A DNA stretch of 64,000 nt from Diplonema papillatum (Eukaryota; Euglenozoa; Diplonemea; Diplonemida; Diplonemidae). Position 1 is the stretch's first letter; each line of letters starts with the position of its first letter. The position numbers were made by a program, and so were the translations under genes. Shown piece after piece: positions 55,440-64,000 of the stretch. The notes beneath the pieces were generated by a model. That model did not search any database and had not been told where the DNA came from. It saw only the letters and a program-made list of their open reading frames with translations. The stretch lies in assembly GCA_030068145.1 (NCBI GenBank), contig JAPJBO010000578.1, positions 83,059 through 147,058 of the forward strand, written 5' to 3'.

Positions 55440-55791
55440 TTCTAAACCAGGTTCACCCGCCGCTGCCTCCTAGCGGGCCTTGGAGTCCGAGAGAGGGAAA
55501 ACAAGAGAAAATCATCAGACGAAAGCGCCGCGATATCTCCCCGACACAGGCCGAGACCGCCAGAACTCCTCTCTTTTTTTTTAATTTTATTTTTTTGGTG
55601 CGGTCGACACGATATACGTCGTTCGCTTTTTTTTTTTTTTTTTTCCTGTTTTCCTTCACAAAGACACAAGACGAGAGGCGACGAAGAGAATGGGGGCAAG
55701 GTGGGAGGTGGGAGGGGTGTCCCTCTATGGGATGAAAAGAAGAAAAGCGCTACGTGATTGGAAGATCGGAGAAAGAGGGTGGTGGGGGATT

Positions 55792-55953
55792 GCAAGAACG
55801 CGCTTGGAATGGTTTTGTGCTGTCTGTCGACAGCGCGCTGGTCCCATCTGCACCGGGTTTTGGCCCTTTAAGCCACGGACACATGATCAGTGCGGAACCT
55901 GAGGGTCCGCAGACAGGACAGCGCCGGTGTGAGGCTGGTTTGCCAGGCGGCTG
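55792..55953 (+). repeat. Dispersed R-family repeat, diverged copy
   Basis: Relative of 14117-14325 and 61389-61617 with GCAAGAACGCGCTTGGAATG, CACCGGGTTTTGGCCCTTTA and GTGTGAGGCTGGTTTGCCAG. The stretch 55440-55790 holds only T runs and short frames. Confidence 0.7.
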
Positions 55954-56275
55954 TAAAATGAAACGGGGAAAATGGAAACATGTCGTCCCCGGAACTATCC
56001 AGCAAGGTCATGTCACCTCTCGCGTCACTGCACAAAGTCAGACTAGAGTCAAACTCAACAGGGTCTTCTTTCTTCTGCCGCCGAAGATTTCTGTAATGAA
56101 AATGGCTTGCGATTCCAACCGAAGATTTTTGTGATGAAATTGGCTTGCGACTCTAACCGCGTCCGCAGCAGCAACCTTCATCGCAACAAAGCCTCGCGCG
56201 GCCGGCCATTCCATCCGGAAAGGGGTTCCCCTTCTATAAAAAAGAAGAAAAAAAACAGAAGAACAAAAGGCAAAA

Positions 56276-56350
56276 TTACTCGAGGGACTGCCTTGTGCTC
56301 ATTTCGAAGGAGGCTAGAGGGGGAGAAAACAATACAACTACAAAGTGGGT
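56276..56350 (+). repeat. Dispersed P-module fragment
   Basis: ACTCGAGGGACTGCCTTGTG, GGAGGCTAGAGGGGGAGAAA and CAATACAACTACAAAGTGGG, without the Q module. Confidence 0.85.
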
Positions 56351-56489
56351 CTTTTTTCGAGACTGGAGGTCATATGAACATGCAATGTGAATAGCCTCTA
56401 TTCGAGCCAACCCGGCTTTTGTCTATGAAAAAGTGTATTGTTTTTGGACTAGATAATAGTGCGGCGCAAGCTTTTTTTCCCCCTGCCAA

Positions 56490-56568
56490 AATGCAAACGG
56501 GTGGCAGAGTGAGCGGGCGTCGGCCTTCAGGCCGGTAGGCCCGGGTTCGAATCCCGCCCTTGACATTT
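56490..56568 (+). other. tRNA-like sequence with Pol III box A and box B
   Basis: GGTGGCAGAGTGAGCGG resembles box A and GGTTCGAATCC is a perfect box B about 35 bases downstream, in tRNA-like spacing. A CGGCCTTCAGGCCG hairpin sits where the anticodon arm would be, but the loop is too short. The T stem has a mismatch and no clean 7-bp acceptor stem forms. It is probably a tRNA pseudogene or a SINE head rather than a working tRNA. Confidence 0.45.
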
Positions 56569-56754
56569 GACTTATGACCGGTCCGGTCGAAGATTGTTTT
56601 CTAGGTTTGTTGCGTTTCGGGGTCAAATGTGCCCGAAAATTGCGTTTTTGGCGGAGTTTCTCAGTATCTCGCGGTATTTGGGTCACCCCGGGAAACGGAG
56701 TCGGGCGGCCGAGCTTGCCATCACAGGCCAAACTTGCAACGAGAACCGAACTTT

Positions 56755-57385
56755 GCTTCACCAGAACTCAGCTTCGCGCGAACTTTGCTTCGTCCGAACT
56801 CAGCTGCGCCCGTACCAGAATTTAGCATCGCCCGAACTTTGCAGCGCCCGAACTTTGCTTCGCCAGAACTTAGCTTCGCCCGAGCGTTGCTTCGCCCGAA
56901 CTCAGCTGCGCCCGAACTTTGCTTCGCCAGAACTTAGCTTCGCCCGAGCGTTGCTTCGCCCGAACTCAGCTGCGCCCGAGCTTCGAACTTAGCTCCGCCC
57001 GAACTTAGCATCACTCGAACTTATTATCGTCCGAACTGAGCTTCACCAGAACTTAGCTGCGCCCGAACTTTTGCTTCGCCGGGGGGCGGCGGGGGGGGCG
57101 CCCCCCCGGGTACCAGCGCCAAACTTTTCCCGCACTCGGTGGGTCGGGGGGGTCCGGGGGGGGTGTCCCCCCCCGGGCACGAGCACCGACCTTGGCTTCA
57201 CCTGGACTTTACCACCCTGGCCGAACTTCGCTTCGTGCCCGAACTGTTTTTTAGTACCAGCGCAGCCTGAGCGCTTAGCAACGCCCGAACTAAGCATCAC
57301 TCGAACTTAGCTTCACCAGCATTGCCCGAACTTAGCTTCACCCGAACTTTACTGTTCCCCGAACTTTAACTGCTGCCTCCAGTCT
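56755..57385. repeat. CGCCCGAACTTAGCTT minisatellite with G-rich insertion
   Basis: About 35 imperfect 12-16-bp units of (T/C)TCGCCCGAACTTAGC. Bases 57078-57187 interrupt it with two G-run/C-run palindromes (GGGGGGGCGCCCCCCC and GGTCCGGGGGGGGTGTCCCC). Confidence 0.85.
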
Positions 57386-57416
57386 CGCCACGCGCCGGCC
57401 TTAGCCGAGCGCACGT

Positions 57417-57562
57417 ACTTGTTGAACGCTTACGCCCGCCACTAAACCCAGATTTACCTGTGTTTCGTGTGGGCTACAGCACATTTACCTCCTTTGATCT
57501 ATCGCAACTGGCAGTCTCCTCAAGCATTTCCTACAAAGCAGGTGCTTATACAAAAAGAAAAA
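57417..57562 (+). repeat. Dispersed Q-module copy
   Basis: TTGTTGAACGCTTACGCCCG to CTACAAAGCAGGTGCTTATA. Nearly identical to 57866-58005 (differs at ATTT/ATTTT, GCATTT/GAATTT). Confidence 0.9.
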
Positions 57563-57831
57563 AGGACGGGTACTTGAAGGGAAAAGCTGGGCACAGACGG
57601 TGGACGCTAGCCTCTCCAGAAGCTGAAGTGGAAGAAGGGCTGGCACGCGTGCCGCATTGAACGGCTTCCCCGGTACTGGCAGTCCCGTGTGCAAGAAACC
57701 GTAGACCGCGAGAGTAGGAGAAAGTAGAAAAGGGAAACTAGAGTTTTCGTTGACCGCACTACCCTGAGCCCAAATCCTGGACGTGGTTTCAGGTGGAAAA
57801 TTGGCAACTGATCATGGTCAGAAGGTCCTAC

Positions 57832-58006
57832 TTGGGCGGTTCAGTTTCCTCACACATTGCATGTTGTTGAACGCTTACGCCCGCCACTAAACCCAGATTT
57901 TACCTGTGTTTCGTGTGGGCTACAGCACATTTACCTCCTTTGATCTATCGCAACTGGCAGTCTCCTCAAGAATTTCCTACAAAGCAGGTGCTTATACAAA
58001 GAAATA
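57832..58006 (+). repeat. Dispersed Q-module copy with 5' extension
   Basis: Starts ACTTGGGCGGTTCAGTTTCC, TCACACATTGCATGTTG, also present at the far end of hydrolase intron 2. In the intron the extension and the Q module are separated by about 280 bases that include the P module and a 60-bp element. Confidence 0.85.
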
Positions 58007-58245
58007 AAGGGGAAACAGAGAAGGACGGGAGGGCGGACGGAAACCCTGGACGAACCCGGCAAAAATACCCAAGGGTTTGGTGCGACCTGGGGTGCACAAA
58101 GAGGTGTACTCGGGAAGTACTAAATGTTTTATTTCCCTCCTTGCCGAGGGAAAGATCCTACGGAGCGATGTCCTCAACGCATCCAGAAGCTGGGAGGGCG
58201 GGAACGTTTCAAAGACCGCGGAGGTCAGCGGACCGGGAGCTAGGT

Positions 58246-58440
58246 GTGTGTGCGTTGTATGGTAACCTGATACGTGTGTGTGTGCGTTGTGTGGTAACCT
58301 GATACGTGTGTGTGTGCGTTGTATGGTAACCTGATACGAGTGTGTGTGCGTTGTGTGGTAACCTGATACGTGTGTGTGTGTGCGTTGTGTAGTAACCTGA
58401 CATGTGTGTGTGTGCGATGATGTGGGTTTGTGCGGCAGCC
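58246..58440. repeat. GTGTGTGCGTTGTGTGGTAA tandem repeat
   Basis: Five to six units of about 32-36 bp with GTAACCTGATACG, interleaved with GT runs. Confidence 0.9.
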
Positions 58441-58807
58441 TGATACGTGTGCGCTGGCTGTTGCACGAGCTCGATGCTCCGTATGGATGCTTGGTGTCGT
58501 GGGCACCGCCCGCTGCACACGGGGATTCGTTTGCGACAATAAAACCTCGGAGGGAAATAGACTGCGTGGCTATCCCACCCAACAAAAAATCGCCAGAAAC
58601 CGCCTTCTTGTTGCGTTTGTGGGGAGTCATTTTGCAAGAAAATGAGTACCACACCAGAAATCGTCATTTTACCCTATTTGGGGTGTGCATGAAGTTCATA
58701 GTAAGTTCATGGGAAGTTCAGCTTTCTACTGTGGATACACACAGGGTAAATACAAGTGGGAAAACGATCACCCGGCACGCACAAACAAAACGAAGCGCCT
58801 GCCTTTT

Positions 58808-58870
58808 TTAGAGTGAAAAGTTCGCTTGAAACTCCGGGGTTTTAAAGTCTCCGGGTGACCTTCGTCGTTA
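58808..58870 (+). repeat. 60-bp interspersed element, copy 8
   Basis: GAGTGAAAAGTTCGCTTGAA to TCTCCGGGTGACCTTCGTCG, then TTAAGGG, the same 3' extension as copy 1. Confidence 0.9.
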
Positions 58871-59347
58871 AGGGAAGATATCCTTTGTGCTCTGGGTGCC
58901 GTAAGAGTGGTGGTTACACGAGGTAAGAGGATCGGTGGGTACCTTAGCCGTTGGTCATTGGTGGTTTCGGCCATTGTCCACATACCTTACTTACGGTAGG
59001 CCCTCCTCAGTATGGCCCGTTTTTCGTGTACTTTCGGCTGAAACGTATATGTCACGGGCTACAGCGCATTTCCTCCCCCTTCCCGTGGGACGTACACACT
59101 TGGTGATTGTTTGCAACCGGCGACCTCCTTGAGCCGGTCCATCCTCTCTTGATGGGCCGTGATAGACCGAAGAATACAGCACCGGGCAATTCGATGCAGC
59201 TCTAGGGACTAGGGATGGACCTGATAGACCGTGGTGGACCGTGATTCACTGTGATAAACAGCGGCAGGCACTTCGATGCAGTTTCAAGAGATAGGGACGG
59301 ACCGGCTCTCTCCTTGAGTATTTCCAGGTGCTTGTACAAAAAGATAA

Positions 59348-59569
59348 CATGCAGGGTCAGAACCTTGTGTCTTTTTAAAACGCTCCTGCGGGGCCGATGG
59401 ACCTCAAAAAAAAAATTTTGGAAAAAAAAAAAAATTTTCTCAACTTCCTCAAAAATTACTGCAGAGTTTGTTCCAAACTTTTAAAATTCAAAAACCCCCA
59501 TTTTTTTTTCCGGAACTTTTTTTTTTTTTTGGCCATTTCCAAAAAGACACAAGGTTTTGACCCTGCATG
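59348..59569. mobile_element. MITE with CATGCAGGGTC ends, copy 2 (222 bp)
   Basis: Same ends as 27917-28134. ATAA flanks both sides (59344-59347 and 59570-59573). The left arm has acquired AAACGCTCCTGCGGGG-type sequence and lost part of the palindrome. The right arm is conserved, with GGCCATTTCCAAAAAGACAC. Confidence 0.9.
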
Positions 59570-60600
59570 ATAAGCACCCCGAGGGTGTGCCCGAGTCACA
59601 GCCGAAAAGCTAGGTGCCACAACCAAAACGCGTGCAATTAGCGAGTGCGACACCCGCTTTTCAAAACTCCAGCTTCTGAGGCTGGACTTCACCCTGGATA
59701 TGATCGATACAACTTCGGAAGTAGAATAAGAAGATGGTATGGACGAGAAGGAAAAGGAAAAGAAGAGAGACACAAAAAAGACATGTGCAGAGTAGGAAGG
59801 GGGTGCGGGAGACGGGACGGGCAGAGAGATACAAAAAAAAAGAAGAAGAAGAAGAAGATGGAACCGAAGAAAAAGAAGAAGAAATGTGAAAACGGGAAAG
59901 AAGAAGGCTCTAAAAATATATAGGAGAAGAGGAAGGGGCGGAAGGTTGATTGGAGAGTACGAGGGGGAAGAGAAAGAGGGGCATGCGGTTCTGGGACACA
60001 TCTGGGGCGGTGTCCCTAAACGACGGTCGAAACCACAACCGACCGACAACGACTAACATAAGGTACGCTGTGCTCGCGTGTCACTGCGGGAATGCTGCTG
60101 CGCAGTCGTAAATCCACCCAAGAACCATGTGTTGGGGGGGGGGGTGACAATCGCTCACTTAGCAGGAGGGAATCGTTCGCGATTCAAGAAGAGGGGTGCC
60201 GATTTAGAATGAGTATAGACGACACGCCCACATGAAAAGACATCGAGGGAAATGCAAAATGAATCGGCAGCCAGGGAGTGGTTGCAAGAAAGAGTGCACG
60301 ACCACCATTCCTCGAGCCCGTCGTAAACTGCACAGCGGACGTGAAGCGCGCAGCGGAGACAAACAGTACGCGGGGCAAGAAGCGACTGAAGCATGACACG
60401 ACGCGTGCAAAGAGGCAGTCTGTTGCGGCTTGTGCAGTCTATCGTCACAGCTTGTTGCTGCATATCAAGTTCAAACTTGTATCACCCACGCTCCATCGAG
60501 GCTCACGCCAACGAATTCGCGGCGTGGACCACCCACTCCTACGCACGCCTGGCTTTGTGATACGACCAACTATGGGTGGGTCGCTTGAGCATGACCCATT
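59570..60600. other. No gene supported; GAA-rich tract
   Basis: Bases 59735-59900 are A/G-rich with AAGAAGAAG runs. The region has partial repeats only: TGCGGGAATGCTGCTGCGCA at 60083 and TTGCTGCATATCAAGTTCAA at 60451, the latter also at 40534. Its 197-codon minus frame at 59456-60049 is low complexity. Confidence 0.45.
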
Positions 60601-60609
60601 TTCGATACC

Positions 60610-61000
60610 GGTGCATCGGCAGGTGAGTTGATACACACTAATCATGCGGCTGCCGACTTCCATGGCCTACAAAGCGGGCTCTTACACAAAAACGACAGGC
60701 GCTTGCCCGGTGCATCGGCAGGTGAGTTGATACACACTCATCATGCGGCTGCCGACTTCCATGGCCTACAAAGCGGGCTCTTACACAAAAACGACAGGCG
60801 CTTGCCCGGTGCATCGGCAGGTGAGCTGATACACTCTCATCATGCGGCTGCCGACTTCCATGGCCTACAAAGCGGGCTCTTATACAAAAACGACAGGCGC
60901 TTGCCCGGTGCATCGGCAGGTGAGTTGATACACACTCATCATGCGGCTGCCGACTTCCATGGCCTACAAAGCGGGCTCGTATACAAAAACGACAGGCGCT
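60610..61000 (+). repeat. 99-bp tandem array with splice-like signals, four units
   Basis: Units begin at 60611, 60710, 60809 and 60908. Each holds GCATCGGCAG|GTGAG, a strong donor consensus, and 3' sequence CTACAAAGCGGGCTCTTACA followed by AAAACGACAG|GCG, an acceptor-like end resembling the end of hydrolase intron 2. The 99-bp length keeps a 33-residue repeat frame open (ADFHGLQSGLLHKNDRRLPG), but no neighbouring gene was found. Confidence 0.85.
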
Positions 61001-61388
61001 TGCTGATCGTTTTCCCACCTGTATGCACCTTGTATAATTTTCAGGTTGGCCGCCACTGGAGGCGTGATTGAGTGAGCATGGGGTTCTCACCCCTCGTCTT
61101 CTCGTACTTTTTCTTCTTATTTCTTTTGGGGGGAAAGGGGGTTGCATTCTTTTTTCCCTCCCTTGTTAGAGAGAGGGGAAACCTTTCTTCGCGTTTTTTT
61201 ATATATTTTCCCCCTTCGTTCATCTACACATTTACAACAATTAGGCTAGCGATGAACTGGATATTTTTGAAAGGGAGAACGCGGGAAGGGTGGGGAATGG
61301 GGGGGCAGAGAGGGGTGGGACAACCACTACTTTGCTGTTCACGACGCGTTTTAGAGTGTAAGTTCGCTGCTGAGGCTGGGGAAGGTTT

Positions 61389-61617
61389 GCAAGAACGTGC
61401 TTGGAATGGGTATGTGCTCAACACCGCACTGGTCCCGTCTGCGCCGTGTTTCGGTCCTGTAAGCCACGGACACATAAGGCGGACCATCATCAGCGCGGAA
61501 CCTGAGTGTCTGCAGACAGGACTGCGGTGTGAGTCTGGTTTTTCAGGCGGCTGTTCGTAGCTCGTCACAGCCAGGACCACCCGTGCTACTAGAGCACAGG
61601 CGAATCCGTCACGGGGA
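61389..61617 (+). repeat. Dispersed R-family repeat, near-complete copy
   Basis: High identity to 14117-14325 over about 200 bases, including TCGTAGCTCGTCACAGCCAG and GAGCACAGGCGAATCCGTCA. It is directly preceded by TTTTAGAGTGTAAGTTCGCT, a fragment of the 60-bp element head. Confidence 0.85.
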
Positions 61618-61620
61618 GAA

Positions 61621-62515
61621 GGCCCCTACAACCGTGTCTGAGCAATCAGTTGAAAAACTCAGGGCACTCGCCCTGACGGTGACTCACTAGTCAGCACTGA
61701 CTTGTCTTCTTTTTACGGTGGCAACTCGGGAGGGGGGGAGGATCTAGGTTTCAGCGGCGGTACGGCGGCTTCCACGGGGAATCTCCATCGGCTATCTTTA
61801 TGGGTTTGGGCAGTGCAGGTGGGCGGGTGCTGCAGGGGGGGGGCTTATTCCTTGGCGTGCAGTTAGAGCAGGGGTTTAGGTAGGTAGGGGGCGGGCGAGT
61901 GCTCTTGGTACTTTGGGTCGTTTTTTTGTTGTTTTCCTGTTATACTCAGGGATTATTCTCATCCCCGAAATTCCCGAAATTCGGGAAAATCATGGTTAGA
62001 AAAGTCTGTAGCATGCCGGAAAGACTTTTGTTTTTTCCATGCTGAGCGTTGGTACCAGGGAAAGCCTGCTACACGGGAGCCAAGCTTCACGTGTTCGGCA
62101 GTACTGCAGAGCCACGGGCCTACGGGTCAAGTGGCTACCGATTTCCCAAACTAAAGCATCAAGGCGTGGCGCACCTTGGGGCTTGGCGCTTGCGCTGAAC
62201 ATAAGCTCGTCGAGACGTCAGCCACAGGGCAGAGCGGACGGGGTTGTGGCACTGTGCTGCCTCCGACTCAAGCCTTGCAAGCTGTGGTTGACCGTCACGT
62301 TCCTGGACCCGGAGCGGCCTTCTTCTTCTTCTTCCACGTTGAGCGAGGTGTTTTTAATCACCTGTAACCCTGGTATGCGACCTTCGTGGGAGTGTTGCTG
62401 GTTCGCCTCTTTGTTGTAGACCCCACTGGTCCTGCGGGTCCTCTAGCCTCCGTGTCACTGGCCTTGCAAGCACAAAAAAGTTTTCACCAGAAACTGCCAG
62501 CAAAATCAAAAACCT
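61621..62515. other. No gene supported
   Basis: Contains a G-rich stretch (61730-61890) and CCCCGAAATTCCCGAAATTC near 61960. The 126-codon plus frame at 62039-62419 has no recognisable motif. Confidence 0.4.
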
Positions 62516-62523
62516 GGTGCTCG

Positions 62524-62745
62524 GTTGGGCAAGAGCCGGACGCCAGCATGATGCCGACAAGGACAAGACCCCCCCCCCCCATACGGGGGAGGGAACCCAG
62601 GAGCGAGCGGGCAATCAGGAAAGCCCAAGTCACAGGAATCAAGCCGCAAAAGAGCCGGATGCCAGCCTGATGCCGACAAGGACAGGACCCCCCCTACGGG
62701 GGAGGGAACCCAGGAGCGAGCGGGCAATCAGGAAAGCCCACCCCG
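62524..62745 (+). repeat. 122-bp tandem duplication
   Basis: GATGCCGACAAGGACA, a C run, TACGGGGGAGGGAACCCAGG and AGCGAGCGGGCAATCAGGAA occur twice. The C run is 14 in the first unit and 7 in the second. Confidence 0.9.
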
Positions 62746-62889
62746 TGGGACGTACAGATTGGTGTCTTTCGACCTCGTTTTCGACCTTTTTTTTGGTGAA
62801 GAAACCATTTTTTAACCATACAGGATAATCCCTGGTTATACTGTCACTTCTGGGTGTGTGCCCTTGCCTACACCAGGTCTGCCTCTGTT

Positions 62890-63137
62890 CGGATGCTTTC
62901 TTCTCACCAACTATCACTGTACCGTACTACGTACCATCTCCCTCTCTTACTCGCTTTGGCTGGTCAGAAAAGACTCCTGCGCAGTGAGATTGGTAATGGG
63001 CCCCTGGTTTAGGTAGTTTGTGCTGCCTCTGGGGTCGCGTGCACCTCTTTCTTCTCACCAACCATCGCTGTACCGTACAACGTACCATCTCCCTCTTTAC
63101 TTTACTCACTTCGGCTGGTCAGAAGAGACGTCCTGCG
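62890..63137 (+). repeat. About 155-bp duplication
   Basis: TTCTTCTCACCAAC, ATC.CTGTACCGTAC, CGTACCATCTCCCTCT and GGCTGGTCAGAA occur at 62899 and 63050. Confidence 0.8.
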
Positions 63138-63167
63138 ACCGACCCCACGAACACAACATTACTATAG

Positions 63168-63305
63168 TTTACTGCGGGAATTGGAGCAAAAGCGCATGGC
63201 AAGAAGAGCACCTTCCCAGTTTTGGATGAGGCGGGGCATGCAGAACAGTCACTCCGGCGTTCCTGAATAGCCCAAACCCAGGATCAAAGAATGTCAGTCT
63301 TACCT
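63168..63305 (+). repeat. Dispersed repeat shared with 28190-28340
   Basis: A colinear, shorter copy missing about 20 bases around the CCGACACCAGAAG word. Confidence 0.75.
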
Positions 63306-63534
63306 TCCTCATATTCTTTTGGAGAAGGTCTGCAGTTGAAGCCGCTACGTTGAAGTGGGCACTCTAAGCCAGCCTTCCGGGCTTGAGAGGCGTGTCGTAA
63401 GGCGAAACACCAGTCGGCGTGGTTCCGTAGGCGAAGCGGCTGTGTGAGTGGAATGGGTAAAATGGGTGGGGTTTCCGACTCACAAAGGGGGGGGGGACCT
63501 CAGCAGTGTTTAAAAAGAATTAGTATGCCGCTTC

Positions 63535-63662
63535 CGTTTGTTTGTGCGCACTAGCAGCGGCTTTTCACCTGATTTGGTGAGTTGCTTTTAGTACGCTGCC
63601 AACTACTAATTTTTAGTACCAACAATGCATTGTGAACACAAAAAAAAAAAAAAAAAAAAAAC
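63535..63662 (+). repeat. Dispersed palindrome-bearing repeat plus A run
   Basis: Matches 41262-41360, ending in AACAATGCATTGTGAACAC and a run of about 22 A. The remainder to 64000 shows no gene. Confidence 0.8.
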
Positions 63663-64000
63663 GTCGCAAACATTTGCCGTTTGCAAACGTTTGCCGTTTG
63701 GCAAATCCTGCCAAACGCGTTTTTTCAAGCCCTTGAGCAACGTCTACAGCGCAGCAGGCAGTAGAAGTGTCTGTCATCCCGCATCAGTCACTTGCTGCGG
63801 ACTGGGTCAGACTGTGTAGGCCTGGGGGTTCGACCGTTCGACACCTACGACGATGACAACTGGAGCATGCGAAAGTGACGAACCGGAGTAATACAGGTCC
63901 TGCCTCACAAGAAATCGCATTCTTGCGTTATTGTCTTCGTCACACAGCAGACGGGCTGCTCACTGGATATAGTACGACTGGGATGGTATCCCAATCTACG

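Noticed and set aside
63330-63470. Possible structured RNA (AAGGCGAAACACCAGTCGGC region)
   Set aside because: I could not form a convincing conserved fold or match it to a known RNA family.

Overview
The window looks like nuclear DNA of a flagellated or ciliated protist. The evidence is spliced genes with GT-AG introns, a tubulin tyrosine ligase-like (TTLL) enzyme with a long polyglutamine tract, giant low-complexity proteins, and a very repeat-rich intergenic background. I see no bacterial operons, ribosome binding sites, CRISPR arrays, rRNA, transposase or reverse transcriptase. An alveolate- or alga-like genome is a guess; the sequence alone does not settle the lineage.

All five supported genes lie on the minus strand. 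Read 5' to 3' (right to left) they are: (1) a giant repeat protein, exon A about 50524-51146 and exon B 43809-49657; (2) a three-exon PhnP-like metallo-beta-lactamase-fold hydrolase, 31909-35664; (3) a two-exon WD40 protein, 24461-25753; (4) a second giant repeat protein exon, 16543 to about 19983; (5) the TTLL gene, exons 9513-10991 and 5025-6614. Splice junctions were chosen by GT/AG signals, reading-frame phase and family conservation, and all proposed joins are phase-compatible. The genes show no obvious common pathway. TTLL points to microtubule or axoneme modification, the hydrolase is a stand-alone metalloenzyme, and the two giant proteins are unrecognised.

The rest is dominated by repeats. 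Regions: 1-5.0 kb, dispersed elements, (GA)n, a 13-bp minisatellite and copies of the TTLL tail; 6.6-9.5 kb, TTLL intron with an 85-bp array; 11-16.5 kb, dispersed repeats and a 375-bp triplication; 20-24.5 kb, low-complexity DNA and about 600-bp copies of the WD40 last exon; 25.8-28.8 kb, WD40 first-exon copies, a MITE and a 136-bp array; 29-31.9 kb, shuffled dispersed repeats; 35.7-43.7 kb, hydrolase exon copies, a duplicated composite element with a 42-bp core, and a 101-bp array; 51.1-55.4 kb, a tandem array grown from exon A and its intron; 55.4-64 kb, dispersed repeats, a tRNA-like element, a second MITE copy and a 99-bp array with splice signals.

The most notable pattern is that the exon ends of nearly every gene recur as truncated copies, mostly in the flanking DNA and occasionally inside introns. 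A 60-bp interspersed element also occurs eight times, always on the plus strand, antisense to all the genes and inside introns of three of them. Two small foldback/MITE families have clear target-site duplications.
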